A stretch of DNA of 64,000 nucleotides, from positions 62,001-126,000 of the forward strand of contig LGRX02035200.1 of NCBI GenBank assembly GCA_001247695.2. Reading direction: 5' to 3'. Position 1 is the first letter of the stretch. Every line of letters starts with the position of its first letter. This document shows positions 8,624 to 18,956 of the stretch, one piece after another. The notes below the pieces were generated by a model. It worked only from the letters and a program-made list of their open reading frames with translations, did not search any database and was not told the origin of the DNA. The stretch comes from Cymbomonas tetramitiformis. Its lineage: Eukaryota; Chlorophyta; Pyramimonadophyceae; Pyramimonadales; Pyramimonadaceae. The translations under genes and the position numbers were made by a program.

Positions 8624-11600
8624 ATGGCTGAACTGGATGACGCCGTCATCCTGCGCAAACTGCAAAGCCTGGATATTGGGCAAAGCATGACACCCAAAGT
8701 GTCACGGTTTGGTGTGGACATCGGATGGATCCCAAGGAAGGCCGGCGGCCGCCTCACGAAGACGCAAAAGGACGCAAAGCTCCGTCAGCTTGGTCAGCTT
8801 GCTGACAGATTGACAACTCTCGGGTGCATGATCGATAATAGGATGCGGATAACAAGCTTCCGGGGACCGCCTGTGGGCCCCAGAGAGCTAGCAGGTGGGG
8901 GGCGAGCCCGGTGGACGGCGCGCGGGGGAAACGGCGAGCCGGGGGGGAAGCCGTCACGTGCCAAACAGCGCAGCTCCCAACCGCGTGGGATAACCGGCAC
9001 GTGACCGACGCCCGGCTACTGGAGTTGGCGCAACGCGCTTACCGTGACATCAAGCGCCCAAGCATTCGCTCCCTCTTCACCCCCGACGACTTGTGCACGC
9101 TGGGCATACCTGATCAGGTAGGGCGCGCCGGAAAGGAGCACAAGGGAAGGATTGACGTGCTCATAGGCCGCATGCAATCTCTGGGAGTTCAGTTTGATCA
9201 AAGGCACCGGGTCATTGCCATCTCCGCTGGCCAACAGAAGGAGGCGGCCCCAGTGTTTGCGGAAACAGCGGATGATGATTCTCAGCCGACGAGGATACCC
9301 AACAAGAGAATGCGGTATACCCTGGTGGGAGGAGCCAGCGCAGATGGGAATGTCACGAACCACGACCTGGCGGACGCACGGGCCGTGGGATATAATTATG
9401 GGAATGTGCCATTGCGAGGAAGGGGGGTCTTCAGATGCCCCCACCCCAGTCGAAAATGCATACTGGGAGGAGGTGGCGGATTTGCCGGACATCCCGGAAG
9501 AAGACATGGTAGAGGAGACGGACGAAGGTGGTGATGCGGAGGCGGACTTCCTCTCCATCCCGGACTTTCTTTACGATGTACGCCCTGCCGCACCTTGCAC
9601 ATTGGCGGAACTCTCACTGCACTGCTCGGACAGGACGTGGAAACGACTGTGCGTCTTTCTGATGCATCATGTAGTGTGTATTGTAATATGTACGTCATGC
9701 AGCATGCGCAGGAGCAGGCAGCGCACGCAGAATATGCACAGAAACTAAGCCAGGAGGGGACGGCCACTCGCAGGAACTAGCTGCAAAGGCGGGCATGGAA
9801 ATCGAGGTGGAAGAGGCGGCCGCCTTGCTGCTGGCTCATCACGCAGAGGTGACGGTGTACGCGCCGGTGCCGGCGAAACAGGTGACGGTGGACCCTCCGG
9901 AGGCAGGGAAAGCGGTGACGGTGGACGCGCCGGAGCCAGCGAAAGTGGAGACATTGGACGCGCCAGAGTCGGCCGAACTCAGTCCCAAAAAAATGGATCC
10001 GCTTCTAACGCATGGGCAGGCGAGCCCCCACGGAGTGACGCTGCAGGAAGCCGTGTGGTATTTGCTGGACATGAAACGGCGGCAGCAGTGGACAGACGCG
10101 CACTTCAACATGTTCACGAAAATCTTGAAGATGCTGCTGGGTGGAGCAAACACCAATTTACCGGGGTCACTCTGGCACATGCTACGCCTGATTGGTGCCG
10201 AGACCGTGTGGGACTACGCAGTGCATGTGTGTCCGAAGTATCACAGAACGTTTTCAGCAGAGACCAAGAAACCAGCGCAGGAGAAATGCGGGGTTCCCAT
10301 CGCGTGGGATGCGGCGGGAGTGCCGGTCGGGTGGTGCGAGGAGGAGAGATACAGTTTGACACGTACGGCGCGGGGTGAAGTGTACCGCCCGCAGGAGTAC
10401 TATTTCTACTTCCCGGTGAAACGGCTAGTCAGACGCTGGATGCGCAATGCGAAGTTTGCAAAGATGCGTGCTGATACGCAGGCGAGAGCGCCTACAAACG
10501 CATGCGTCATGACCAGCCCGCACGTGGCGCGGATCAACGAGCACAGCACGGTTGGGGGCCGGCTGCTGCAGGAAACAGAAAGCACGGATCCCATGAAACC
10601 TGGAATGGTTCGGGCTGGAATGGCTGTGGAATACGGTGAGGATGACGCACGGGCGAAGAAGCACGACAAACAGTGAGTCCAGCCGACACCCAGCACTCCT
10701 ACTACAACCAAGCCCCCCCCTCCCCTTGATGTATGTTGAATGAAATGGCTGACCTGAACAGCGCTATGGTGCAAACGATGCGTTGCACGTGAGGGTGGGG
10801 ACACACCACCGGGCGTAATGGTGGGAATGTGGCGCGCACGGTGCAGGGGATGGTCCACGAGGTTCGGAGCGATGCGGAGCGCGGACCTGCACCCTCGGGT
10901 ACACGCCGCCACAATCTGCAACTCGAACCGTTGCGATGTGCCTTGTTACTAGAATAAGGCTAACCAGTGTAACGCATGCAGGTGGTCCCCTGCTGCTGGT
11001 CTGCTTCTGCAGTGTAGGCGTATGCAAGGTGCACTGCGTCCCGCCTTGCGTGCCGTAGGTTGTACACCTGCTAGCGTGTCTGGCTGTGAAGGCTTCCCGG
11101 TGATTGAAGAAGGGAGGACTGACGGTGCATCCATGGGGGTGTTCGCAGGATCGGGTTAGGATGGAATTTACCGGGCTCGTAATTGTGGTTCCGGGCCCTA
11201 GGCAGCACTGGAAGAATTTCAATGACGTGATCCAAGAGCGCCTCGTGAAGGAGCTCAAGGAGTTACGCGACGGGCACGCTGACGACAAAGGCACGCCGTT
11301 CCGAGTATACGATAGTTACTTTGGCAAGTGGCATGATAAGTTCAGTGTGTTTCTGGTGCTGTGCTACTGTGACACCGTTGCGCGGAACGATCTGGGAAGG
11401 TTCGCTCCGGTGGCTGCCAGACGCAACGATTACCTGAGCCTGTGGGAGGGCATCCCCGGACCAACTGGTGGGATGTATTGCCTAGGCTATGCCAAGGCTA
11501 TCGCACAAAGCTATTTACCGGACGGGGAGACGGTTTATGCCTGGGACCCGTCGGTGCTATTAACCCAGGAGGACCACGAGGAACTAGTCAAGCTAACCGA

Positions 11601-13144
11601 GGAGGGCGCTGATCCCATGCGGACCGGGCGCTACGGTAAGGGTCCCCTGGAGGCCCTGGAATATTTCACCGCCATGTCGGCATACGTGCTGCCTTTCATG
11701 CACTGTATGACCTTCGGTGTCGTGAAGAGTACTGTGAAGATGTTCCGCCACAAGGTGCCCAACTGCGATGACACGTGCTACTTCAACGCCGCGCAGCTAA
11801 AGCAGCTACAGAAGAACGGCAAAGGGCTGTGTGCCCCGCACGACATGCACCGTGAGTACCAGGACGTGGTGCAATATGCAGGTAGGTGTGCTGGCAGGCA
11901 TGATTGCAGGAAAGCTGTTCTTCCCATGCATGCGAGATCTACGGGCATTGTGTGCATGTGCCCGCCCGTTGTATGGGTCGACCATTGATTGAACGGCGCA
12001 TGCATGCTGATGTCGCCCGGAACGCTTGGTTTGTTTGCAGGGAACTACACTATGGAGGACTGGCTCAACTTCATTTTGATATTCAGCCCGCTGGTATTCA
12101 TGGACGTCCTGGAGAGTCTCAACCGAGAGTTGGACAGGGCTTGGTGGAAGCTGAGGGAGGCTGTGATATATTTCGTCCGACAGGTGTGCGCCGGCACAAT
12201 CGAAGACCGCGCAGAGGCTCGCGCACAAGCGGAGCTGCGTATGAGGGAGTTCGCTGTCATTATTGAGAACGAGTGCCCTATGAACATGCGGACGCTGAAT
12301 CTACGCCTAGCCGTGGTACACTTGTGCAAGCAAGAGGAGAAGGTAGGCGTTGTCAGCTCCAACATCGAGCTATGGGTGGAGCGCCTGTTGGGGGAGGCGA
12401 AGGGGGTGGTGCCGGAGCCGGTGGGGGGGGAAGGCCATCGATTCATGCATCGGTAACGCCTACTTGCTGAAAGACCGTGTAGATGACATGGCCCACTTGT
12501 ACCCCGGGATCCGGTTCCTTCCAGACTATGTCGCGCACTTGGTGAAAGAGGACGGCCCGGGTTTCCGCGATGACCCGGGGCTCGCGTGTCACTTCATGGA
12601 TGTCGGTCATCACATCATCCGCGGTGGCGTGGCTGTATCCGCGCTAAGCGCCGATGCGGAAGGAAGGCTGCTGCCGGGCCTGGCGGCTTCCTTGCGTGCC
12701 ATGCACGGTGAGCGATACGAGCTAGAACGGGACGCCTTGGACGTCCTATGTTTCCCACGAATGCGGCACGGCGACGAGGACTTCACGTCCACGATGTACA
12801 CCAGGGCAGTAACCAGAATCTCCTACAACGTAGCCTTAGCATCCTCTGAAGCCGATGCATTTGAATACGGCCGCGTGGAAGCTTACTATCTGATCTGGGA
12901 CCCGGCCACACATTGCGCTGTGTGCCGTCTAGCCATGGTGACGGCATACCCGACTATCAAAAACGCGCGCATGAACAGCCGTGCCGTCTTTGTCTTGAAC
13001 GAGGATGCCAAACATACCCTACTGATGCCGGCGTCACGCCTTGAGACCAAGTGTATCTGCCACCGTCCTCCGGGATTTAAAATCCCCCTCCACGCCATCT
13101 ACCTTTGGCCAGGAATGAAATCTGCACGATGCTCAAGACCTTAG
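8624..13144 (+). CDS. CACTA (En/Spm) TNP2-type transposase, spliced and probably degraded
   Basis: Several collinear coding blocks match the order of TNP2/Transposase_21 proteins. Block 1 (8624-9230) holds two diverged copies of a roughly 70-residue unit. Block 2 (about 9770-10676) has four 11-residue repeats (VTVDAPEPAKV type), then LWHMLRLIGAETVWDYAVHVCP and YFYFPVKRLVRRWMRNAKFAKM, typical of the TNP2 N-terminal half. Block 3 (about 11149-11880) has LVIVVPGPRQHWKNFNDVIQ, the segment just after the central catalytic region. A clean intron 11881-12040 leads to block 4 with a DUF4218-like stretch (LNLRLAVVHLC, NIELWVERLLGEAKG). At an 8-base G run (12423-12430) the frame shifts; the new frame continues to a C-terminal DUF4216-like part (FEYGRVEAYYLIW, SRAVFVLNEDAKHT) ending at 13144. 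The expected catalytic segment between blocks 2 and 3 (10680-11150) was not recognised, so the gene may be defective. The start at 8624 (ATG, MAELDD) is tentative. Confidence 0.7.
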
Positions 13145-13389
13145 CAACGGCAAGCTAGAAACCAGCAGCATGCGTCCTTCCTTCCTTTCTCCTTATTGCT
13201 TCTAGTGTGACCTTACTTGCAAAGCCCAGGACGGGGCCGGGACTTGCCAAGCCACATATATACCTACCTAGCATATCTGGTAACAGTTATCTAACATTCC
13301 ATGCCTGATTGCCACGTGCACTAATCTTGCACACGTGTCCGTATCACAGTGCATCCTGCCTGCCACGTGTCCACCCGTGGTCATACCGT

Positions 13390-13723
13390 GGTAAATTTAC
13401 CGGTCATATGTGATAATTTTACCATTGGGGGTCAATTTACCGGTCATATGTGGTAATTTTACCATTGGGGGTCAATTTACCGGTCATAGGGGGGTACCAT
13501 GGTAAATTATGTACAGCAATGGTAAACAATAATATATAATTACCGCGCTATAAGTAAATGTGGTAAAATCGTGGTAACAAAAACGCCAACTGCCAATAGG
13601 AAATTACCCACGGGATTTATATCGCCACTATTAGTATAATGGTGGTAAAACACCAAATCACCATATTTTACCACCAGTTTACCACATTTTACCACCAGTT
13701 TACCGCGTTTATTTCTCAGTGTG
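13390..13723. mobile_element. Right subterminal repeats and terminus of the CACTA element
   Basis: This stretch is packed with TTTACC and its complement GGTAAA, more than a dozen copies in both orientations. It includes two near-identical units of about 55 bp (GTCAATTTACCGGTCATATG type) at about 13390-13490. It ends with TTTATTTCTCAGTG at 13721, which read inward from the right is CACTGAGAAATAAA. This is a CACTA/CACTG-type end, as expected just downstream of a TNP2 gene. I found no matching left end in the window. Confidence 0.65.
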
Positions 13724-13965
13724 ATTGTCGGAATTTTGCAAGAGAGTTTAAGGTCAATCGGGCCTGGCTTGTTGCGCCTCCGCAACCTCGCAATGCTACT
13801 TAAGGCGCAGTGCCGTTAGGACGCCTGTAGTACGCGCATCTTAACGGGCCAATATGGCGTTAGTATGCCTGTAATATACTATACTACCGGCATACTAACG
13901 CCCATACGTACTAACTGTCCTTTACTATGCCTTTAGGACACCTTTAGTACACATACTACAATTTC

Positions 13966-14400
13966 CTAGGACCGTAGGGGTCGCTCTCGCACGGCCTCCA
14001 CCTTCAAAGGCAAGGAGAAGGTTGATTTCAATTCCTCGTGTCGTTGCTGGCTCACCAGATCTGGCGTTGCGGCTCGGAGTCCCAATAGACAGCTCCGCGT
14101 TGTTTGCTCCATGTCCAATACCTTGTTTCCCTTCCCCTTGCGCTTCCATTCCGGGTTGTCCATATAGCCCGGGGCGGAGTCGACGTCGGGATAACTGGTA
14201 CAAATAATCAGCCCAAGGTTCGGGTCCTCGTCCACGCCACTTGGTAGCCATTCCTTGAACCTGTCACCAAACTTGTATTTCGCTCGAACGTGCTCGTCCG
14301 GAGCGACGTACATGCACCAAGTATGCACCTTGCGGTCTCGTCCAGCGTGGCCACCAAACTCTTCGTTCAAGTGCGGGTCGATCCACGATTTGAAGTCCAA
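13966..14400 (-). CDS. Hypothetical protein exon, head-to-head with the PHD gene
   Basis: A minus-strand frame of about 144 codons begins near MDFKSWIDPHLNEEF and includes WCMYVAPDEHVRAKYKFGDRF and a DPNLGLIICTSYPDVD stretch. Composition looks like real protein, mixed and not repeat-derived. I do not recognise a family. The frame ends at a stop at 13966. Its first codons are probably inside an exon, since the frame is open upstream and the region 14400-14500 is coding-like. It lies 200 bp from, and divergent to, the PHD-finger gene, so the two may share a promoter or a mobile element. Confidence 0.4.
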   Translation of the reverse strand: MDFKSWIDPHLNEEFGGHAGRDRKVHTWCMYVAPDEHVRAKYKFGDRFKEWLPSGVDEDPNLGLIICTSYPDVDSAPGYMDNPEWKRKGKGNKVLDMEQTTRSCLLGLRAATPDLVSQQRHEELKSTFSLPLKVEAVRERPLRS

Positions 14401-14594
14401 GTTGCAGCCGATGATGTATCCCGCTTATCGAAAGCTTTTTCAGCAACATGCTGGGCACGACCTGTTCCGGCGGAGGTGCAACCTGCAAGCTCGCACGCAT
14501 GTACTATCTGTAGTATACCTGCAACATATTGTCAACTTGTTTCTGTATGTTTATCATATATTGTAAGTATACTAAGAATATGTTGTCATCACAG

Positions 14595-15526
14595 GGAGAA
14601 TGCCGCGCGCTCTAAACACGCACTGCGGAACCGACAACAGGTGGGTGTTGTGCCCGCGATCGCGTTCGGTCCATTGGAGGACCCTGAAGGATGGCTTGGT
14701 CGTCAATACACGGCTTACGAGAAGTCGCTCATGATGGGTCCCGAACCCATGTGTTCCAAGTACAACAGGTGAACATCGGCGGTGTCTTCTATCGCACTAG
14801 AGACGGGGACAAAGGGAAAGTGACAACCCAGTGTTTCGTCCGCGCATCCTTCCCCAAGGATGATGCCGATGCCGATGACGAGTGGGAGGACAGGTACGAC
14901 CTCAACCACCAGTTTGCATGCTTCTTTGCCTTTTCTTATATCTCTGCAACATACATGCAATACGTCCCCAACATACTAAGGATATGTTGTACGTATATTA
15001 CAAAAACATTGAACATTTCGTGCGCAGGTATGGTATCATCAACGCCATTCTGCGGGTTACCATTGGCGGTGTGCTCTACACTTTTTTAAAGTGTGATTGG
15101 CTACCCGTGCCCACGGAAGCTCAGATCGCAAGCTTCAAGCTGAAGAACTCCATCCTCGGCGTGGACAAGGTGTCCAAGGCTTACTACACCTTCAACCCAT
15201 GGGACACCTCCAAGTACACTATGGACAACCGAGAGCCCTACCTACTGGCCAATCAAGTCCAAGCGCAAGTAGTGATAGTCAAACACCCCTGCATGGATTC
15301 AGCGGTGATACTTGATACGAGCGACCGCAATATGGAGAAACTTGCACTCGTTGATAGGCCCGTAGGTAGTGATGGTCACTTTGACACATGCGGGAAGTGT
15401 AGAGTCGGTGGCGAGCTCCTTCTGTGTGAGAGGGCAGGCTGCAAAGAGGCTATGCACGTGCGATGCGCAGGGCTCACCGACATCCCCACTGGAATGTGGT
15501 ACTGCAGAAAGTGTGATGACGCATAG
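14595..15526 (+). CDS. DUF4216-like transposon protein fused to a PHD finger (copy A)
   Basis: Exon 14595-14893 encodes a block with WLGRQYTAYEKSLMMG. Exon 15028-15526 encodes RYGIINAILRVTIGGVLYTF, then REPYLLANQVQAQVVIVKHP, the layout of DUF4216, a C-terminal domain of CACTA transposases. It finishes with a PHD zinc finger: CGKC, then CERAGC, H-RC and CRKC supply the Cys4-His-Cys3 set. PHD fingers usually read histone H3 tails, so chromatin targeting is a reasonable inference. Between SKYNR and VNIGG (about 14765-14772) the frame is off by one base compared with the related copy at 18957-19848, which suggests a 1-bp deletion. Intron 14894-15027 starts GTACGA and ends CGCAG. An upstream exon probably exists, because 14595 follows an acceptor (ATCACAG). 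Confidence 0.6.
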
Positions 15527-15539
15527 TAGTGCCTCTGTA

Positions 15540-16250
15540 CACATTTGATATACCTGTAATATACCAGATACGTATTGCAGCTATATTGTAAGTATTATGC
15601 AATATGTGAGCAGCAGGGGGGTCTTACCCCTTTACCCCTGCAGTCATGTGTTGCATAATTCACTCTGATTGTAGACATATTGCACATGTATTAAAGATAT
15701 TCTGCATGAGTGAATGTTTCAATATGTGTTCAACACATATATTGCAAACGTGTTGAATGATTCATCTGATTGTAGACATATTGCACATGTATTGAACGAT
15801 TCCTTATGCGTGAATGTTTCAACATGTGTTCAACACATGTTCAATACGTGTGTTGCAGGCGGTTGCAGACATATTGAACACCCCTCCAATCGTTTTGCCT
15901 TATTTCAATACATCGGGGCCCCAATTCATAAAGCCCCCCAGAACCGACTTCTGCGATACGCGTCCAAATGCCGTGAAAACTTGTCCCCATAACGCTAGAC
16001 CCTTCCTTAGATGATACCAAGTGCTAGTGGGTGAGTCTGACACCATTTGGGTGCCCATGCTAGCATACTCATTTTCGCTGTGTCCAGGCTGATCGCGGTT
16101 CAATAGTTTGGCCAATATGTTACACGTACGTATTGGAATGTCCGGATATTAGCATACCGTCTTCAATATGCCTCCAATATGCCTCCAATACGTGTTCAAC
16201 ACGTGTATTGGACCCGTCTAGAAACGTAGGGTGTCAGTAAGTCAAATAAA
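15540..16250. repeat. Clusters of TTGAACACGTGT/CAATACGTG-type palindromic words
   Basis: Two diverged units of about 105 bp (about 15660-15760 and 15765-15865) share GATTGTAGACATATTGCACA and TTCAA(C/T)ATGTGTTCAACACA. Near 16187-16211 CAATACGTGTTCAA is followed by its near reverse complement. Related words (CTAAG(A/G)ATATGTTG) also occur at 14568-14582 and inside the intron at 14974-14988. No gene is seen. Confidence 0.6.
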
Positions 16251-17080
16251 TACTTCATTTGATGCTTCAATCGGCATGGTGTACCGTGTCATCAAACTTT
16301 ATGACTGCTATACACAGATGCTGGAACTTTTCATAAGATTTTCAAGCTTCCAAATGTAAAATCAAATGATGTAAATCAATTTATGGCAGCTGTATGAAGA
16401 ATGAATGAATTTATACTCCTTCCTCCCCCTTTAAAAAGAGGTGTATCAAACCAATCAGATGGTGATGGAGAATGCCATTCAATTATCATGTTATGTGAAA
16501 AACGGTTTGATAGAAAATCAGACAGAGATTACTCATCGAATCAAGTGCTTTCGAGGTAACAATGTCAATATGAACACCGTTTCTCTCTACGTCATACCGG
16601 CAACATGCCTGACGCTTTTGAATGTGTCGAATGCCAGATGATGTCAAATGCCAATGTCAATTCACTATGATTCAATATGCAGTTTTTGGGTTGCAGCCCA
16701 CATACATTGTTGGTCCAGGATCACAATAGAGTGCCTAACTTTAGACAATGTTTCTGGATAATGATTGTCATAATGAACACCGAAACTAGTGATGGTACCG
16801 AAGCTCACTTTGGTATGGAAGCTAATAGAGAGTCAATCAAGAATATGAATATCATTTCTCTACTGTCGTAAAAGGCTCACATATTTAGTGTCTGTAATGA
16901 CAACAACTTACTACGAGCTGTATTTCCGTACTTGATGAATGGCTGGTATGTCATTTCATTGTGACTAGAACATGGCATCGCCTAGTGATATGTGTATATA
17001 TGAATCTTATTCAGTACATGATCACTTATCTCAATGGTACCCATTTTATTTTTGGGCATACACTATTCAGAATGAACTGT
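16251..17080. other. AT-rich spacer, no gene seen
   Basis: About 65% A+T, low-complexity stretches rich in ATGTCAAT words. No ORF has coding character and no repeat longer than a few dozen bases was noticed. Confidence 0.5.
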
Positions 17081-17091
17081 GCTTGGAAACC

Positions 17092-17172
17092 ATCTGTAGA
17101 TTGCGGGTTCGATTTCCCGCCATGGCTTTTTCCAAGTTTTGTGGCCTAATGGACAAGGCGACAAATTTCTAA
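17092..17172 (+). tRNA. Circularly permuted tRNA-Arg(UCU)-like locus, 3' half before 5' half
   Basis: The 3' half comes first: TCTGT (17093-17097, anticodon-stem 3' strand), variable loop AGATT, T stem GCGGG/CCCGC (17103-17107/17116-17120) and acceptor 3' strand CATGGCT (17121-17127). After about 7 bases the 5' half follows: acceptor 5' strand AGTTTTG (17135-17141), then TGGCCTAATGGACAAGGCG, the exact D-arm style of eukaryotic tRNA-Arg, anticodon stem ACAAA and loop TTTCTAA with anticodon TCT. The acceptor strands pair 6 of 7 (two G-U) and the anticodon stem 4 of 5. Flanking TGGAA (17084-17088) and TTCCA (17176-17180) can pair, as in the precursor helix of permuted tRNAs. The T loop has 8 nt instead of 7. 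These defects mean it may be a decaying gene. Confidence 0.6.
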
Positions 17173-17180
17173 ACATTCCA

Positions 17181-18290
17181 GAATGAGCTTTCAAAGATTT
17201 ATAATTCCTCAATGAGGAATGCGTGTCTTATGTGCCAAAATGATATGAAACCACAAGTATGATGTCAATCTATATGTGGATGGTTTATACCATTGTATGC
17301 TATTCCACAAATAAGTAGTGATGTCAGAACAAAACTTTGGACAATTGCAACTCAGTACAAACCCGAGTGCATTCAAGTCCACTTGTATGCTCAGAATCTG
17401 AATCTAATGTACTTTCTATATGCACAGAATAGAATATATTTTCTATGTGATTCTGGATTCAGGAACTAGAGTCAATGAAAAACCCTCTCCTATTTCAGAC
17501 GATGAAACCTTTATTCCCTTAGGTGCAATACCTTATCTTAAGGAATAGTCATTTTCAATACAAGTTTCAATCGATTTTCTCAAATCTGTCACCTTTATTT
17601 ATGATGATCAGACTGGTCAATTTTACAGCATAACCCACTTCCCCTTGTTGAAGGAGATGACTCCTGTCATAGGGCGGTATGTTGGCTGTTTTCATATGAC
17701 AGATGGAATACATGAGTGGCTCGGCAACTTTGGAGAATTTCGGGATAAATCTCTTGAATTGGCCGACAATGCCCTAGAATGGCCGAAGCGATGACTTGCC
17801 ATCTTTAGCCATGCGGCGTAGAGGCTGCTTGCCAACAGTTGGGCCATAGGTTGGATAGCTATGTTTAGCTATGTTGGAGGCTGAATAGCCATGACTGCAC
17901 GGACTCTGTCTTCCATGATGGATAGACCTCTGAGATGTGGTGTCCGATAAGTCAATACATCTAACAACAACTCAACCTTAAAAGGTCTGATGAAGAGCCG
18001 ATGATCTCTGCTGCACTGTATTTTTTTGATGTGCACTACTGAAATGCCTCGTGATATAATAATCTCACAGAATAGGCATTGTTCAATGGCGGTATGATCA
18101 GATATGTAATGGTCAATGAAGACAGGATGACCGGTATGGCTTATTCAGCAGGCATGACTACCTCAAAGAGATGCCAATACACGGATGCATTTCAATACAT
18201 AAGGGCAATAGACTTATTATGTAGCCTTCAAAGGCAGCTTGCATTTATGCTGCATTGGTCAGGTCGGTGGCTTTCCCTACAAATTTAGGA
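17181..18290. other. AT-rich spacer, no gene seen
   Basis: No convincing coding frame. Scattered TATAGCCATG-like repeats occur near 17820-17890 (TTGGCCATAGG, TAGCTATGTTTAGC). Otherwise unremarkable. Confidence 0.45.
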
Positions 18291-18900
18291 CACCTGTACC
18301 CGGCATGTACCCAGCATGTACCCGGCATGTACTTGGACAACGTACATATGTACCTGTCCACTCCCCACTTGGGGCCCAAAACTCAGTGAAAATCCGAGTT
18401 GTAAAAAAGTGCAATATTTTCACATATATGTCAAGGCCATAAGTGACTAAGACATCCTTGACAAGTTTCGATGTAAACAAATGAGTTATTCCTTCAGAAA
18501 TGGACATCCGGAAAACAGGACTGGCGTGTACCTACGTGTACCTACATGTACCCCGTCGACGGGCACACACTTCCAGAACGGTGCATGCGGGGTGCATGTG
18601 TACGCAATCGAGTGCGTACACGTGCACCCGGCATGCACCGGGCGGGTACATGTAGATACATGCCGGGTACATGGTCCCGCGTACGCATGCACTCAACGTG
18701 TACCATGCAGTACATGCTGAGTACATGCTGGGTACATGGTGTCTCGTACACATGTACCGGTCATGTACCAAATGGCAGACTAGTGCATGTTGGGTACATG
18801 TGAACGCACCCCCTTAGTACGACGTGGGTACATAGTAACCCCACGCGCGTTATATATGGCGTGCACGTGTACCGACAATGTACCATGTGTGAATTTAACA
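18291..18900. repeat. Cluster 1 of the GTACATG-type palindromic motif
   Basis: Dozens of words such as GTACATG, CATGTAC, GTACACG and GGTACATGT occur, often as GTACATGTGTACC...GGCATGTACC. They are spaced 10-30 bp apart in both orientations. All six frames read as MYPACT/CTRHVP-like peptides, which is the translation of the motif and not protein evidence. The cluster flanks the 3' end of the minus-strand DUF4216-like gene. Confidence 0.85.
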
Positions 18901-18956
18901 ATTCACCATAACAAAAACGATCATTATATACAATTACATTTACCTATGTTTATCTA

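Noticed and set aside
9016..11294. Long minus-strand ORFs opposite the transposase
   Set aside because: They are shadows of the GC-rich plus-strand exons, which carry the recognisable TNP2 blocks.
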